Part shown: one piece after another, positions 24,470-33,642 of the stretch | Numbering within the stretch: position 1 is the stretch's first letter | How the letters are laid out: each line of letters opens with the position of its first letter | Source: Nocardia niwae NBRC 108934 = DSM 45340 | Lineage (GTDB): Bacteria; Actinomycetota; Actinomycetes; Mycobacteriales; Mycobacteriaceae | Direction: 5' to 3' | Assembly: GCF_001613465.1 (NCBI RefSeq) | Contig: NZ_BDCK01000056.1 | Location: 1-42,139, forward strand | DNA: 42,139 nucleotides | Made by a program: the position numbers and the translations under genes | The notes under the pieces: generated by a model | Seen by the model: only the letters and a program-made list of their open reading frames with translations | What the model was told of the DNA's origin: nothing | Database searches by the model: none

Positions 24470-25834
24470 ATGAGAACCGACACCACCAGGTACAGTAATT
24501 TCACCGGCTGGATCGATCGACCGGACGATGTACGGCCCGCCTTGGACGGCGACCTCACCTGCGACATCGCCGTCGTCGGCGGCGGCATGGGTGGAATGGC
24601 GACCGCGCTGCGCCTCGCCGAGCGCGGCCAGGACGTGGTCCTGCTGGAGTCCGAGTTCTGCGGCTATGGCGCGGCCTCGCGCAACGGCGGTCAGATCGCC
24701 GGGGCGCCGGGTGGCGACTTGCGGATGCTCGGCCTGTTCTCCGGCAGCAAGCTCCCGATCATGGCCAAGCTGGCCGAGCACGCAGGCCACTATGTGGAAG
24801 ATCTCATGAAGACTCATGACATCGACTGCGACTACGTGGCGAACGGTCTGGTGTGGGGTGCGGTCTCTCCCATCATGATGCTCAGGGTCCGCACGCAGGC
24901 GGCGATCCTGCGCGCCGCCGGTGGGCAGGGGACCGTCGGCACCAGTGAGCAGCTCGGCCTTCCGGCCGGTTTCGTCGGCGGCATGCGAGAGTCCATCGGC
25001 GGAATGCTGAACCCGGGCAAGCTCGCTCGCGGTGTGCGGCGCGCCGTTCTCGACTCGTCGGTCAAGCTCTTCGAGGAGTCGCCGGTGAGCGACGTCCGGC
25101 GGGTGGGCGGCATCGTCGAGCTCACGACACCGAACGGCACGGTGCGGGCCGACAAGGTGGTGCTCGCGACCAACGCATACTCCGGCGAATGGGACATCAC
25201 ACCCAAGAACCTCTCGGTGCCGATGTACGTCATAGAGATCGAGACCGAACCCATCGCGCCCGAGCGGATCGCCGAACTGGACTGGACCAGCCGGTCCGGA
25301 ATCATCACCCAGCACCAGCTCATGACCCACTACCGGCTCACCGAGCGCAACACCATCGTCTGCGGAGTCCGCCGCCCGGAGCGTGGCCTGAGCTACCCGC
25401 TCCCGGATCGGGTTCCGTCCCCCAGCCTCGTGCAGGACATGGCGGCCGACCTGTCCGACCGATTCCCGACGCTGTCCGACGTGTCCATCGCGCGGGCCTG
25501 GGGCGGTTGGATCGGCATCACCGCCGACTGGCTGTCTGTCGCCGGTCAGGTAGGCAACAACATCTACTACTCGATGGCCTGCAACGGCCACGGCCTCTGT
25601 CAGGTGCCGTACGTGGGCAAGATGATCGCTGACTACATCGTCGACGACGAGATGCCGGAGGACCTCGCAGGCATCTGGTCGGACGTCCCGAAGTACCCGG
25701 CATCGATGGCGCGTCTCTTGAGTCCGTTCATGATCCGGCTCACCTGGAGCGTGGACCGGATCAGCGACTTCTTCAGCGGCAGCGGGACGCTGGCGCGGCG
25801 GAAGCTACGTCGCCGAGGACGCGCGAAGCGCTGA
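24470..25834 (+). CDS. FAD-dependent amine/D-amino acid oxidase (PuuB-like)
   Basis: This 454-residue flavoprotein of the DAO superfamily has an FAD-binding motif (DIAVVGGGMGGMATALRLAE), the CGYGAASRNGGQIAG segment that in PuuB/DadA-type enzymes contacts FAD, and a C-terminal GITADWLSVAG with YYSMACNGHGLCQVPYVG. It would oxidise an amine or amino acid to an imine/aldehyde, giving hydrogen peroxide or passing electrons on. ATG 24470 follows an AGGGAGATCAGGA region, and longer starts are unsupported. It converges on the PucR gene. The neighbouring ALDH, permease and PucR suggest amine catabolism, but no glutamylation enzyme is present. Confidence 0.85.
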   Translation: MRTDTTRYSNFTGWIDRPDDVRPALDGDLTCDIAVVGGGMGGMATALRLAERGQDVVLLESEFCGYGAASRNGGQIAGAPGGDLRMLGLFSGSKLPIMAKLAEHAGHYVEDLMKTHDIDCDYVANGLVWGAVSPIMMLRVRTQAAILRAAGGQGTVGTSEQLGLPAGFVGGMRESIGGMLNPGKLARGVRRAVLDSSVKLFEESPVSDVRRVGGIVELTTPNGTVRADKVVLATNAYSGEWDITPKNLSVPMYVIEIETEPIAPERIAELDWTSRSGIITQHQLMTHYRLTERNTIVCGVRRPERGLSYPLPDRVPSPSLVQDMAADLSDRFPTLSDVSIARAWGGWIGITADWLSVAGQVGNNIYYSMACNGHGLCQVPYVGKMIADYIVDDEMPEDLAGIWSDVPKYPASMARLLSPFMIRLTWSVDRISDFFSGSGTLARRKLRRRGRAKR

Positions 25835-25850
25835 GTAGGCGGCGTCGGGG

Positions 25851-27089
25851 TCAGGCCGTGCCGCGGATCCGGAGGACTGTCAACGCCGTCGCGACTTCGG
25901 TCGGCCGGTCGGCGAAGGGGCGGGGGAGGAGTTCGTCGACGCGGGCGAGACGCCGGTCGATCGTGTTGCGGTGGGTGAACAGCCGCTCCGCGGTACTCGA
26001 CCGGTTGAGGCCTTCCTCGACGTAGGTGAGCACCGTCTGATGCAGGACCGGGCTCGCGGCCTCGAAGTCGCCGAGGACATCCGTGACGAACTGATCGAGC
26101 TGGCTGACATCGGCCGACATCAGGTCGATCATCTGCACGTCCTCGTAACGGATCACGGTGAGGTTCGAGCGGAGCCGCGACAGAAGGCGTTGCGCTGCCG
26201 CGGCATCCAGGTGCGTTCGCCGGAATCCGTTGGTACCCGACGCCGCGCGGCCGAGCGCTACGCGAGCGCGGGGGTGCCGACTGAATATCTCCTCGAGCTC
26301 CGCCGCGGGTGGTACGGTCTTCGCCGGAATCCACAGCCACTGCGCAGAAGTCCCCGCCACAACGGTGAGTCGACTTCCCGCGCCGCAGGCCCGCATCAAC
26401 TGCTCGCTCGCGGCGTCGAGTGCGTGCGCGTTGCGCTCCGAATCCGTCCACACGACTGCGCCGATGTGCGAGCCGGTCAGCGCGTATCCCAGCTGGGCCT
26501 CGGCCCTCGCCGGCGCGATGTCGGCACCCTGCAGCAGCAATTCGACGGTTGCGTAGCGCTGAAGTTGCGCGCCGCCCGCGAACTCCTCGCGGACCTCGTC
26601 GACCTGTTGTGCGAGTGCCGCGATGGCGTCGTCGACGGCGGTGGTCAATGAGCAGGCCGAGACCGCCACGAGCGACTCGAGCTCGTCGAGATCACCGGCC
26701 ACCCTGAAGCATTCGGCGAGCCACCACCGCCACACGACGTACTGTCCGGCCCGCCACGAGGTGACCTCGTCGGTGGTGAGGCCGCGGAGAACGACGTTGC
26801 GCGCGTAGGTACGCGTCTCCTCACTGTCCGGTGGCGGGACCCGCACGCCGGGTGCGGCGATGTTCGACGTCAGCCACCTCTTGAGTGCGAAGACGCCGAC
26901 GCGGTCGCTGGACTCGGCCAGCACGGGGTCCTGTGAGATCGCCAGGTAACGGGGGTCCCGGAGCGTCGCCTCCTCCATGTCGGCCAGAATCTCGGTGTGC
27001 CTGGCGAGCATGGTCTCGGCGACGTCGCGGAAGAGCTCGCGCACCCGGTCGGAGGGCACGGGCCACAGCTCGTCGGATGCCACGGTCAT
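25851..27089 (-). CDS. PucR-family transcriptional regulator
   Basis: This 412-residue regulator has a C-terminal PucR-type HTH (VEEGLNRSSTAERLFTHRNT, then IDRRLARVDELL), a central GGDEF-like fold and a helical N-terminal sensor region. PucR proteins control nitrogen-compound catabolism (purines, amines, amino acids), usually as activators of adjacent operons. ATG 27089 has a GGAGG site and is preferred over 27167. It is the last gene of the minus-strand run, 81 bases after the dioxygenase gene, and probably senses the operon's substrate. Confidence 0.88.
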   Translation of the reverse strand: MTVASDELWPVPSDRVRELFRDVAETMLARHTEILADMEEATLRDPRYLAISQDPVLAESSDRVGVFALKRWLTSNIAAPGVRVPPPDSEETRTYARNVVLRGLTTDEVTSWRAGQYVVWRWWLAECFRVAGDLDELESLVAVSACSLTTAVDDAIAALAQQVDEVREEFAGGAQLQRYATVELLLQGADIAPARAEAQLGYALTGSHIGAVVWTDSERNAHALDAASEQLMRACGAGSRLTVVAGTSAQWLWIPAKTVPPAAELEEIFSRHPRARVALGRAASGTNGFRRTHLDAAAAQRLLSRLRSNLTVIRYEDVQMIDLMSADVSQLDQFVTDVLGDFEAASPVLHQTVLTYVEEGLNRSSTAERLFTHRNTIDRRLARVDELLPRPFADRPTEVATALTVLRIRGTA

Positions 27090-27170
27090 TCCACGAACCT
27101 CCATTGCTCGCCGTGACAACGAGTATGCGCCGCCCGCCCCGGCGATCGGGCGGCGCGCAGACCGCACGAG

Positions 27171-28034
27171 TCAGTCGAGACCCAGGTACTCGCCGAGCTC
27201 GCGGTAGTCGACCTGCCAGAGGCCGGGCGACCCCAGTGGATACTGGGACCGGAAGCCGAGGATGCGCTGCACGCGCTCGGGCAGGGTCTTCACGAGTTCC
27301 CGGTCCACGAGGAAGGGATACGCCTCCTCGCCGACCAGGTAGCCGGGGTTGAAGGCGAACGCGAGCCCGCGGCGGTACTGGTCCGTCGTGATATTGGCAC
27401 CGCCGCCGTGGGCGGTCTTGCCGCTGAAGAACAGTGCGTCACCGGCCTTCATCGTGGCCGGGACCGTCTGATCCGGGGTGCCGCGATCCTGGAAGTCCGG
27501 CCAGTGATTGCTGCCGGGGATGACGCGGGTGGCGCCGTTGTCCTCGGTGAAGTCGGTCAGCGCGATGAGGAAGTTGAGGGTCACCTCCGGGCCGGCGGGA
27601 CCCATCCCGACGAACGGGAACCAGTTCTCCAGGTCGCGGTGGAGCATCTGGGCGCGGTTGCCGGGGCCGATCTCGATGACCTGGGCGGTGGTCATCCAGA
27701 ACGTACCGGACTCCTCGAGGAAGATCGCCTCGCACAATGCGTGCACCAGGTCGTGGTCGATCACCTCCTCCCGGAACACCTGGCTGTGCGTGACGAGGTT
27801 GGTCAGGCGCTTGGTGTTGGCGCCGTGGAACTCGTTGACGATCTCCAGCTCGTGCTTCCCGCCGGGGGTGAGCGCGGCCAGGGGTTCCTCGATCTGGGCG
27901 TTGAACCGCGCGACCTGGTCGGGGGTGAGCAGGCCCTCGATGATGACGCCACCGTCGCGATCGACGATCTCTCGGATCTCGGCGATGTCCGTGGTGTTGC
28001 TGACCCTCTGGAGAGTCGCATCGATCGATGTCAT
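27171..28034 (-). CDS. PhyH-type Fe(II)/2-oxoglutarate dioxygenase
   Basis: This 287-residue member of the phytanoyl-CoA dioxygenase family hydroxylates unactivated carbons using iron and 2-oxoglutarate. The metal ligands appear as HRD in MLHRDLENWFPF and the distal His in KTAHGGGANIT; the Arg in YRRGLAF would bind 2-oxoglutarate. The loop SNHWPDFQDRG is typical. It follows the ALDH by 36 bases in the same direction. Hydroxylation of the substrate, perhaps with release of an aldehyde that the ALDH removes, is an inference from the operon. Confidence 0.87.
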   Translation of the reverse strand: MTSIDATLQRVSNTTDIAEIREIVDRDGGVIIEGLLTPDQVARFNAQIEEPLAALTPGGKHELEIVNEFHGANTKRLTNLVTHSQVFREEVIDHDLVHALCEAIFLEESGTFWMTTAQVIEIGPGNRAQMLHRDLENWFPFVGMGPAGPEVTLNFLIALTDFTEDNGATRVIPGSNHWPDFQDRGTPDQTVPATMKAGDALFFSGKTAHGGGANITTDQYRRGLAFAFNPGYLVGEEAYPFLVDRELVKTLPERVQRILGFRSQYPLGSPGLWQVDYRELGEYLGLD

Positions 28035-28070
28035 GGTGTGTTCCCTTCTACTGGTGAGGATCTGAGGCTG

Positions 28071-29507
28071 TCAGTCCGTCTTGGTCATCACGTGCTTGAC
28101 GCGGGTGTACTCCTCGAGCGCGTAGATCGACATGTCCTTGCCGTATCCGGACTGTTTGAACCCGCCGTGGGGCATCTCCGAGAGGACGGGCATGTGGTCG
28201 TTCACCCAGACGCAGCCGAAGTCGAGGTCGCGTGCCGCGCGTGCCGAGTGATGGAGGTTCTGCGTCCAGATCGACGACGCCAGGCCGAACTCCACGTCGT
28301 TCGCCCACTCGAAGGCCTGGTCGATATCGGCCGCACGCTGCACGGTGACGACGGGGCCGAACTGCTCCGCCTGCACGAGCACGTCCGCCTGGCTCGGGTT
28401 CGCCACCACCGTGGGCTCGAGGAAGAAGCCGTCGCCGGGCAGGGCCTTGCCGCCGGTCAGGATGGTGCCGTCGGTCTTGGCGAGGACGTCGAGGATGGAC
28501 TTCCGGTGCGCGGCCGAGATGAGCGGACCCATGTCGATGTCGCCCCCGGCATGGGGATCGCCGACCCGGATCGCCTGGACCGCGGGGACCAGCGCCTCGA
28601 GCAGCCGGTCGTAGATCCCCGGGGTGGCGATGACCCGGCACGCCGCGGTGCAGTCCTGGCCGCTGTTGGCGAAACCGGCGGTGGCGATGCCCGCGACGAC
28701 CGCGTCGAGATCGGCATCGTCGAGGACGATGACCGGCGCTTTGCCACCCAGCTCGAGATGCGTCCGCGCGACGTGCGACGCGGCCACCTCGGCGATGTGC
28801 CGCCCGGTGCTGGTATCGCCGGTCAGGGAGACCAGGCCGATGCGGGGATCGGAGACCAGGTGGTCGCCGATGTCCGACGCCGACCCCGACAGAACGTTGA
28901 ACACACCAGCCGGGAAGACGTCCTGTGCGAGCGCGGCGACGTAGAGGGCGGTCAGTGGGGTCTGGCGGGAGGGCTTGAGGATGCTGCAGTTCCCGACCGC
29001 GAGGGCCGGACCGAACTTCCAGGTCGCCATGAGCAGCGGATAGTTCCACGGTGCGATGCCGGCAACGACGCCGATCGGCTCGCGCCGCACGTAGGACTCG
29101 TAGCCGCGCAGGTACTCACCGCCCGCGCGTCCCTCCATCGTCCGCGCCGCACCCGCGAAGAATCGCAGATTGTCCACCACGAAGGGCACCTCGTCGCGGG
29201 CGACCGGGAGGGGTTTGCCGACGTTGCGGGACTCGAGCAATGCGATGTGCTCGGCGTGTTCTTCGATCTTGGACGCCAGGGTCAGGAGCATCTCCGCACG
29301 CTCGCCCGGGGTGGTGCGCCGGAACGAGCGGAACGCCTGCCCGGCTGCGGTCACGGCCGCGTCGACGTCCGCCTTTCCGCTGGCAGGAACCCGGGCCAGG
29401 ACCTCGCCGGTCGCGGGTTCCAGGACATCGAGCAGCCGTCCGGATTCGGCGGCGACGAGTTCGCCGTTGATGAGGTTCTTCGCGCTGTAGGCACTGGGGT
29501 CGAGCAT
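28071..29507 (-). CDS. NAD(P)-dependent aldehyde dehydrogenase (aminobutyraldehyde-like)
   Basis: This 478-residue ALDH has the catalytic Cys in NSGQDCTAACR, the general base Glu in LELGGKAPVIVLDDAD, the cofactor loop SLTGDTSTGRHIAE and the oxyanion region APWNYPLLMATWK. GQDCTAACR is typical of gamma-aminobutyraldehyde/1-pyrroline dehydrogenases (PatD) and related amino-aldehyde enzymes, so an amino aldehyde is the likely substrate. It lies between the acyl-CoA synthetase and PhyH genes in the minus-strand run. Confidence 0.9.
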   Translation of the reverse strand: MLDPSAYSAKNLINGELVAAESGRLLDVLEPATGEVLARVPASGKADVDAAVTAAGQAFRSFRRTTPGERAEMLLTLASKIEEHAEHIALLESRNVGKPLPVARDEVPFVVDNLRFFAGAARTMEGRAGGEYLRGYESYVRREPIGVVAGIAPWNYPLLMATWKFGPALAVGNCSILKPSRQTPLTALYVAALAQDVFPAGVFNVLSGSASDIGDHLVSDPRIGLVSLTGDTSTGRHIAEVAASHVARTHLELGGKAPVIVLDDADLDAVVAGIATAGFANSGQDCTAACRVIATPGIYDRLLEALVPAVQAIRVGDPHAGGDIDMGPLISAAHRKSILDVLAKTDGTILTGGKALPGDGFFLEPTVVANPSQADVLVQAEQFGPVVTVQRAADIDQAFEWANDVEFGLASSIWTQNLHHSARAARDLDFGCVWVNDHMPVLSEMPHGGFKQSGYGKDMSIYALEEYTRVKHVMTKTD

Positions 29508-29555
29508 GGTGATCTCCTGTTGTCGGATGCGGTGGGGTGAGGTGGCTGGCGGAAC

Positions 29556-31103
29556 TCAGCCCGGCGGGTGAGCGATCAGCTGTTGCTCGAGCTGGAACTT
29601 CTGGATCTTTCCCGTGGCGGTCTTGGGGAGCGTCGCGAACTCGATCCGGTCGGGGACCTTGAACTTCGCGAGGCGATCGAGCAGGTGGGCGCGCAGGTCG
29701 CCGCTGCTGAGCTCCGCGCCCGGGCGGAGGGAGACGAACGCCGCGGGGCGCTCGCCCCAGTGCTCGTGGGGAAAACCGACCACCGCGGCCTCGAGGACCG
29801 CGGGGTGCTCGAGGATCGCGCTCTCGATCTCGATGGAGCTGATGTTCTCCCCGCCGGAGATGATGAGGTCCTTCGCGCGATCGCGGATCTCGATATACCC
29901 GTCGGAATGTCGAACGGCGAGATCCCCGCTCCGGAACCATCCATCGGGCACCGCCGCCGCTGTGGCCGTGGGGTCGCGGTAGTACTCGGCGGTGACGTTG
30001 TTCCCGCGCAGCACGATCTCGCCGATCGTCGTCGCGTCGGCGGGCACGTCACCGCCGACCTCGTTCACCACGCGGACGCCGCCGGTGATGATGTTGCCGA
30101 CGCCCTGGCGCGCGTTGAGGCGATCGCGTTCGGCCTCCGGCGCCGCGTCCCACACACGGTCCCACTCGTTGATCACAGCGGGCCCGTAGGTCTCGGTCAT
30201 GCCGTATAGGTGGGTGACGTCCAGGCCGCAGAGGCGGGCCCGCGCCAGCAGTGCGGGTGCGGGTGGGGCGCCGCCGGTGGCGACCCAGACTCTCCGGGGC
30301 GAGATCGTCGTCGGAGGGTCCGAGGTGATGGTCGAGATGACGGTCGGCGCAGCGCACATGTGAGTGACTCCGGCATCGTCGATCGCCTCCCAGATCGCGT
30401 CCGCTTCGACCTTGGGCAGGCAGACGTGGGTCGCTCCCGCTGCGGTCACCGCCCACGTGAAGCACCACCCGTTGCAGTGGAACATGGGCAGAGTCCACAG
30501 GTAGACCGAGTTGAGGTCCATGCCCGAGTGGAAGGCCATCGCCACGGACTGCAGATAGGCGCCGCGGTGGGTGTACACCACGCCCTTGGGCTTCCCTGTG
30601 GTACCGGAGGTGTAGTTGATGGCGATCGGTGCGAGCTCGTCGTGCGACGAGATGTCCACCGGCGCACCGGAGGACACGATCGTCTCGTACTCCTCACCAC
30701 CGGCGACCATCGTCATCCGACCCCGGGTCAGCGCGACAGCCTCGAGCGCGAGCGAGGTCAACGGGTCGGTCGCGATCAGTACCCGCGCCCCACTGTGATC
30801 GAGGATGAAGGCGATCTCCGTCGCGCTGAGCCGGGCGTTGAGCGGCACCAGGACGCCTGCGGCATAGGGGACCCCGTAGTGGGCTTCGAGCATTTCGAGG
30901 GTGTTGTGCGAGAGCACCGCGACGCGATCGCCCGGCTGGACGCCGCGGTCGACGAGAGCGCCGGCGAGACCGCGACAGCGGTCGTGCAGCCCGCGGTACG
31001 TGAGCGTGCGCGGGCCGTCGACGACAGCGGTCCGCTCGCCGTGGACGGATGCTGCGCGGTCGAGGAATCGCACCGGAGTCAGCGCGGAGAACGCGTGTGT
31101 CAC
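29556..31103 (-). CDS. AMP-forming acyl-CoA synthetase
   Basis: This 515-residue member of the adenylate-forming family activates a carboxylic acid with ATP and CoA. It carries the P-loop YTSGTTGKPKGVVYTHRG, the core motif LYGMTETYGP, the hinge region GWFRSGDLAV with SGGENISSIEIE, and the C-terminal Lys in PKTATGKIQKF. Its starting GTG (31103) overlaps the stop of the DapB-like gene by 4 bases. Much longer frames upstream are not homologous. In this operon it would convert the acid made by the ALDH into a CoA ester; the substrate is unknown. Confidence 0.9.
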   Translation of the reverse strand: MTHAFSALTPVRFLDRAASVHGERTAVVDGPRTLTYRGLHDRCRGLAGALVDRGVQPGDRVAVLSHNTLEMLEAHYGVPYAAGVLVPLNARLSATEIAFILDHSGARVLIATDPLTSLALEAVALTRGRMTMVAGGEEYETIVSSGAPVDISSHDELAPIAINYTSGTTGKPKGVVYTHRGAYLQSVAMAFHSGMDLNSVYLWTLPMFHCNGWCFTWAVTAAGATHVCLPKVEADAIWEAIDDAGVTHMCAAPTVISTITSDPPTTISPRRVWVATGGAPPAPALLARARLCGLDVTHLYGMTETYGPAVINEWDRVWDAAPEAERDRLNARQGVGNIITGGVRVVNEVGGDVPADATTIGEIVLRGNNVTAEYYRDPTATAAAVPDGWFRSGDLAVRHSDGYIEIRDRAKDLIISGGENISSIEIESAILEHPAVLEAAVVGFPHEHWGERPAAFVSLRPGAELSSGDLRAHLLDRLAKFKVPDRIEFATLPKTATGKIQKFQLEQQLIAHPPG

Positions 31104-32137
31104 AGCGATTCCGCCTCGGCCAGGTGGGTGCCCTTCGACGCGATCCGCGCGACCGGGAGGTCGCCCATGGAGAGGAAGCCGGGGGGAGCGTCGACGACCG
31201 CGGTCACGACGTTCACCGCTGCCGCAATCGTGCTCACGAACGACTCGAACCCGACGGGTGAGGACAGCTCGATCACCTGGTCGGCCCCCTCGATGCGGTA
31301 GTCGTCGCCCGCCCTTACCGGGTCGCTGCCGTCGAAGAAGCCGAACATGATCTCGAGGTCGATCACCGTTCGACCGCCCACCGTGCCGCGCGCGGCGTGG
31401 GTGACGGCGGCGATCCCACCGGGCTCGATGACGACGTGGTCTCCGGCCCGGACGGTGTCGCTGACTATCGCGGGGGAGACCCGGCCGACGACGATCGCGT
31501 CGAGCGACCAGCCGAGACCGGCGGCGAGCGCGCTGATGGCCTGCTCGAAGCCGTAATGGCCGACCACCGCCCCGGAGGCCTGCGCATCGTCGAATCGCGT
31601 CGGCGTGAGCCCGAGGCCGAATTTGGACAGGATCGCGCCGTAGCGCGACATGTTCGTCCGGCGGCGGATGACGACCCGCTCGACGTGCTGGGTCAGTGTT
31701 GTCAGTAGGAGCGGGAGTGTGTCCATCAGGACGCCGGGGTTCGCGCCCGTACCGAGGACGGTGACGCCGTGGGCCTTCGCGGTCTCGTCCAGGCGGCGGG
31801 CGATATCCGGGTGGCTGGACCACGGGTATGACAATTCTTCGCAGATGCTCATCACGTTGTACGAGCGTTCGAGCAACGGCATGAGGGTGTCCACGACCAG
31901 GCTCAGGTCCGAGGTCGTTGCCACGATGGCCAGGTCGGCCGTGGGAAGACGGGAGGGTTCGTCGATGACGGTGACCCCGCTCGCGCTGAGGCCGGCAAGG
32001 GTACCGAGGTCGGCGCCGACGACGGCGGGATTCCGGTCGGCCGCACCGACGATCTGCACGTCGGTGCGCCGCAGGAGGGATTCGGCCATGGCGAGCCCGG
32101 TGGCGCCGAGGCCGACCATGACGATCGTGTGAGTCAA
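31100..32137 (-). CDS. DapB-like NAD(P)-dependent amine/amino acid dehydrogenase
   Basis: This 345-residue protein has an N-terminal Rossmann fold (IVMVGLGATGLAMAESLL) and is related to dihydrodipicolinate reductase and 2,4-diaminopentanoate dehydrogenase. The segment GTGANPGVLMDTLPLLL is characteristic of this group. It would oxidise or reduce an amine/imine carbon with NAD(P). It is translationally coupled to the acyl-CoA synthetase and begins 44 bases after the permease. A nitrogen-containing substrate is supported by the family and neighbours, but not identified. Confidence 0.8.
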   Translation of the reverse strand: MTHTIVMVGLGATGLAMAESLLRRTDVQIVGAADRNPAVVGADLGTLAGLSASGVTVIDEPSRLPTADLAIVATTSDLSLVVDTLMPLLERSYNVMSICEELSYPWSSHPDIARRLDETAKAHGVTVLGTGANPGVLMDTLPLLLTTLTQHVERVVIRRRTNMSRYGAILSKFGLGLTPTRFDDAQASGAVVGHYGFEQAISALAAGLGWSLDAIVVGRVSPAIVSDTVRAGDHVVIEPGGIAAVTHAARGTVGGRTVIDLEIMFGFFDGSDPVRAGDDYRIEGADQVIELSSPVGFESFVSTIAAAVNVVTAVVDAPPGFLSMGDLPVARIASKGTHLAEAESL

Positions 32138-32180
32138 GGTCTTGTCCTTCGGTGAGAATGGTTGCCGGAGTCGGCGACGG

Positions 32181-33605
32181 CTACTCCAGCGTTCCGGCGG
32201 TCGGTCGGAGGCGTCCCACTACGGGTCCGAGGGCGAGGGAGCCGACGAGCAGCACGATGATGGTGACCGAGACGCTCTGCTCGGCTCCCGCGAGAAGGTC
32301 GAGATCGAGCAGCATCGCCGCCAGGATCACGAGCAGTCCGCCGAGGCCGAGCAGGGGTGCGACCAGGGTCCGCAAGGCGGAGGTTCCGTGGGACTTACGG
32401 CGGAAGTAGGCCAGCACGGCGGAGCACGTCAGCACCAGCAGGATCACGTATCCGACCGAGCCGAGCCCTGAGGTCCAGGTGTACAGCTGACTCATCGGAT
32501 CGAGGCCGATCGCGACGGCGAGCACCACGACGACGACCATCGTCGCTGTCACCGCGAGCGAACCGCGATGCGGTGAATCGTGTCTCGGGTGAACCGCCGC
32601 CAGGCGCCGTGGAAGCAGGTCCCGGGACGACAGCGAGAGGGTGTACCGGGGGAGGATGTTGTGCCAGGTCAGGGCCGCGGCGAAGGTGCTGGTGACGAAC
32701 AGGGGCACGATCAGATCCGCGCCGACCCGGCCGAGGTACTGCAGCGCGACCGACGACAGCAGTCCCTCGGGATCGGCGGTGGCGGCCGCGACGACCTGAC
32801 TGTCACCGATCCCGCTGATCGCCGACCACGAGCTGATCGTGTAGAACAGGCCGACGACGGTCACGGAGACGACGGTCGCCCGGCGGACGGTGCGCACGGG
32901 GTCCTTCGCCTCGTCGCGGAACACGGCGGCTGCCTCGATGCCGATGAAGCTGAGGACGGCGAAGATGAGAGCCACACCGGGCGCGCCGCTGAAGACATCC
33001 TCGAGGGAGACGGCGCCGTCGGACAGTCCCTCCGGTCCGCCGCCGCGCAGGATGATCGAGGCGTTCAGCACGACGACGAGGCTGACCTCCGCGACCAGTA
33101 GGACGCCGAGCACTTTCCCCGACACCTCGACGTTCCGGTGGCCCAGGAATGCGATGATCCCCAGCCCGACCGCGGCCCACACCCACCATGGCATCGAGGG
33201 GCCGCCGTAGGACCTCACCATCGCGTCGGTGCCGATCCCGAGCAGCACGTACAGCCCGATGTAGATGCATGTGTAGGACAGCATGGCCAGGTAGCCGGTG
33301 CCGATCCCGGCCACCCGGCCGAGCCCCGCGTGCACGTAGGAGTAAAAGGCTCCCGCGGATCGGACGAAGGGCATCATGGTGGTGAATCCGACGACGAAGA
33401 GGAGGAGCACGGCGAGCGTGGCGAGGTACGCCGCCGGGAGGCCCGCCCCGTTGCCGAGCGAGAGCCCGAGTGCCATCGGCCCTCCGACGACGCAGAGCGG
33501 GGCCGCGCCCGCGATGATGATGAGCGAGATCGAGAGGACGCCGAGATTGCCGTGAAGGCGGCCCGGACGCTCTGACGCAGCGTTCTCGTGGGTCCCGGTG
33601 ATCAT
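32181..33605 (-). CDS. APC-family amino acid/amine permease
   Basis: This 474-residue inner-membrane transporter has about 12 predicted helices. The helix 1 break (AGAAPLCVVGGPMALGLS) and the conserved FIGIEAAAVFRDEAKDP loop between helices 6 and 7 mark the amino acid-polyamine-organocation family. It imports its substrate by proton symport or exchange. ATG 33605 follows GAGGGAAG; an in-frame start at 33617 is less likely. As the only transporter in the minus-strand run, it probably brings in the compound that the operon degrades. Confidence 0.9.
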   Translation of the reverse strand: MITGTHENAASERPGRLHGNLGVLSISLIIIAGAAPLCVVGGPMALGLSLGNGAGLPAAYLATLAVLLLFVVGFTTMMPFVRSAGAFYSYVHAGLGRVAGIGTGYLAMLSYTCIYIGLYVLLGIGTDAMVRSYGGPSMPWWVWAAVGLGIIAFLGHRNVEVSGKVLGVLLVAEVSLVVVLNASIILRGGGPEGLSDGAVSLEDVFSGAPGVALIFAVLSFIGIEAAAVFRDEAKDPVRTVRRATVVSVTVVGLFYTISSWSAISGIGDSQVVAAATADPEGLLSSVALQYLGRVGADLIVPLFVTSTFAAALTWHNILPRYTLSLSSRDLLPRRLAAVHPRHDSPHRGSLAVTATMVVVVVLAVAIGLDPMSQLYTWTSGLGSVGYVILLVLTCSAVLAYFRRKSHGTSALRTLVAPLLGLGGLLVILAAMLLDLDLLAGAEQSVSVTIIVLLVGSLALGPVVGRLRPTAGTLE

Positions 33606-33642
33606 GTCTTCCCTCATGAGATGGTTCGCCGCACTGCCGCGG

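Noticed and set aside
27408..29540. A 710-codon open frame on the plus strand
   Set aside because: It lies antisense to the PhyH and ALDH genes, whose catalytic motifs are intact. It is a typical high-GC shadow frame rich in Asp, Gly, Val and Arg.
31104..31823. N-terminal extension of the acyl-CoA synthetase frame by about 240 residues
   Set aside because: The extension is Arg/Pro-rich and antisense-like within the DapB-like gene. The GTG at 31103 matches the normal family start and gives a GTGA overlap.
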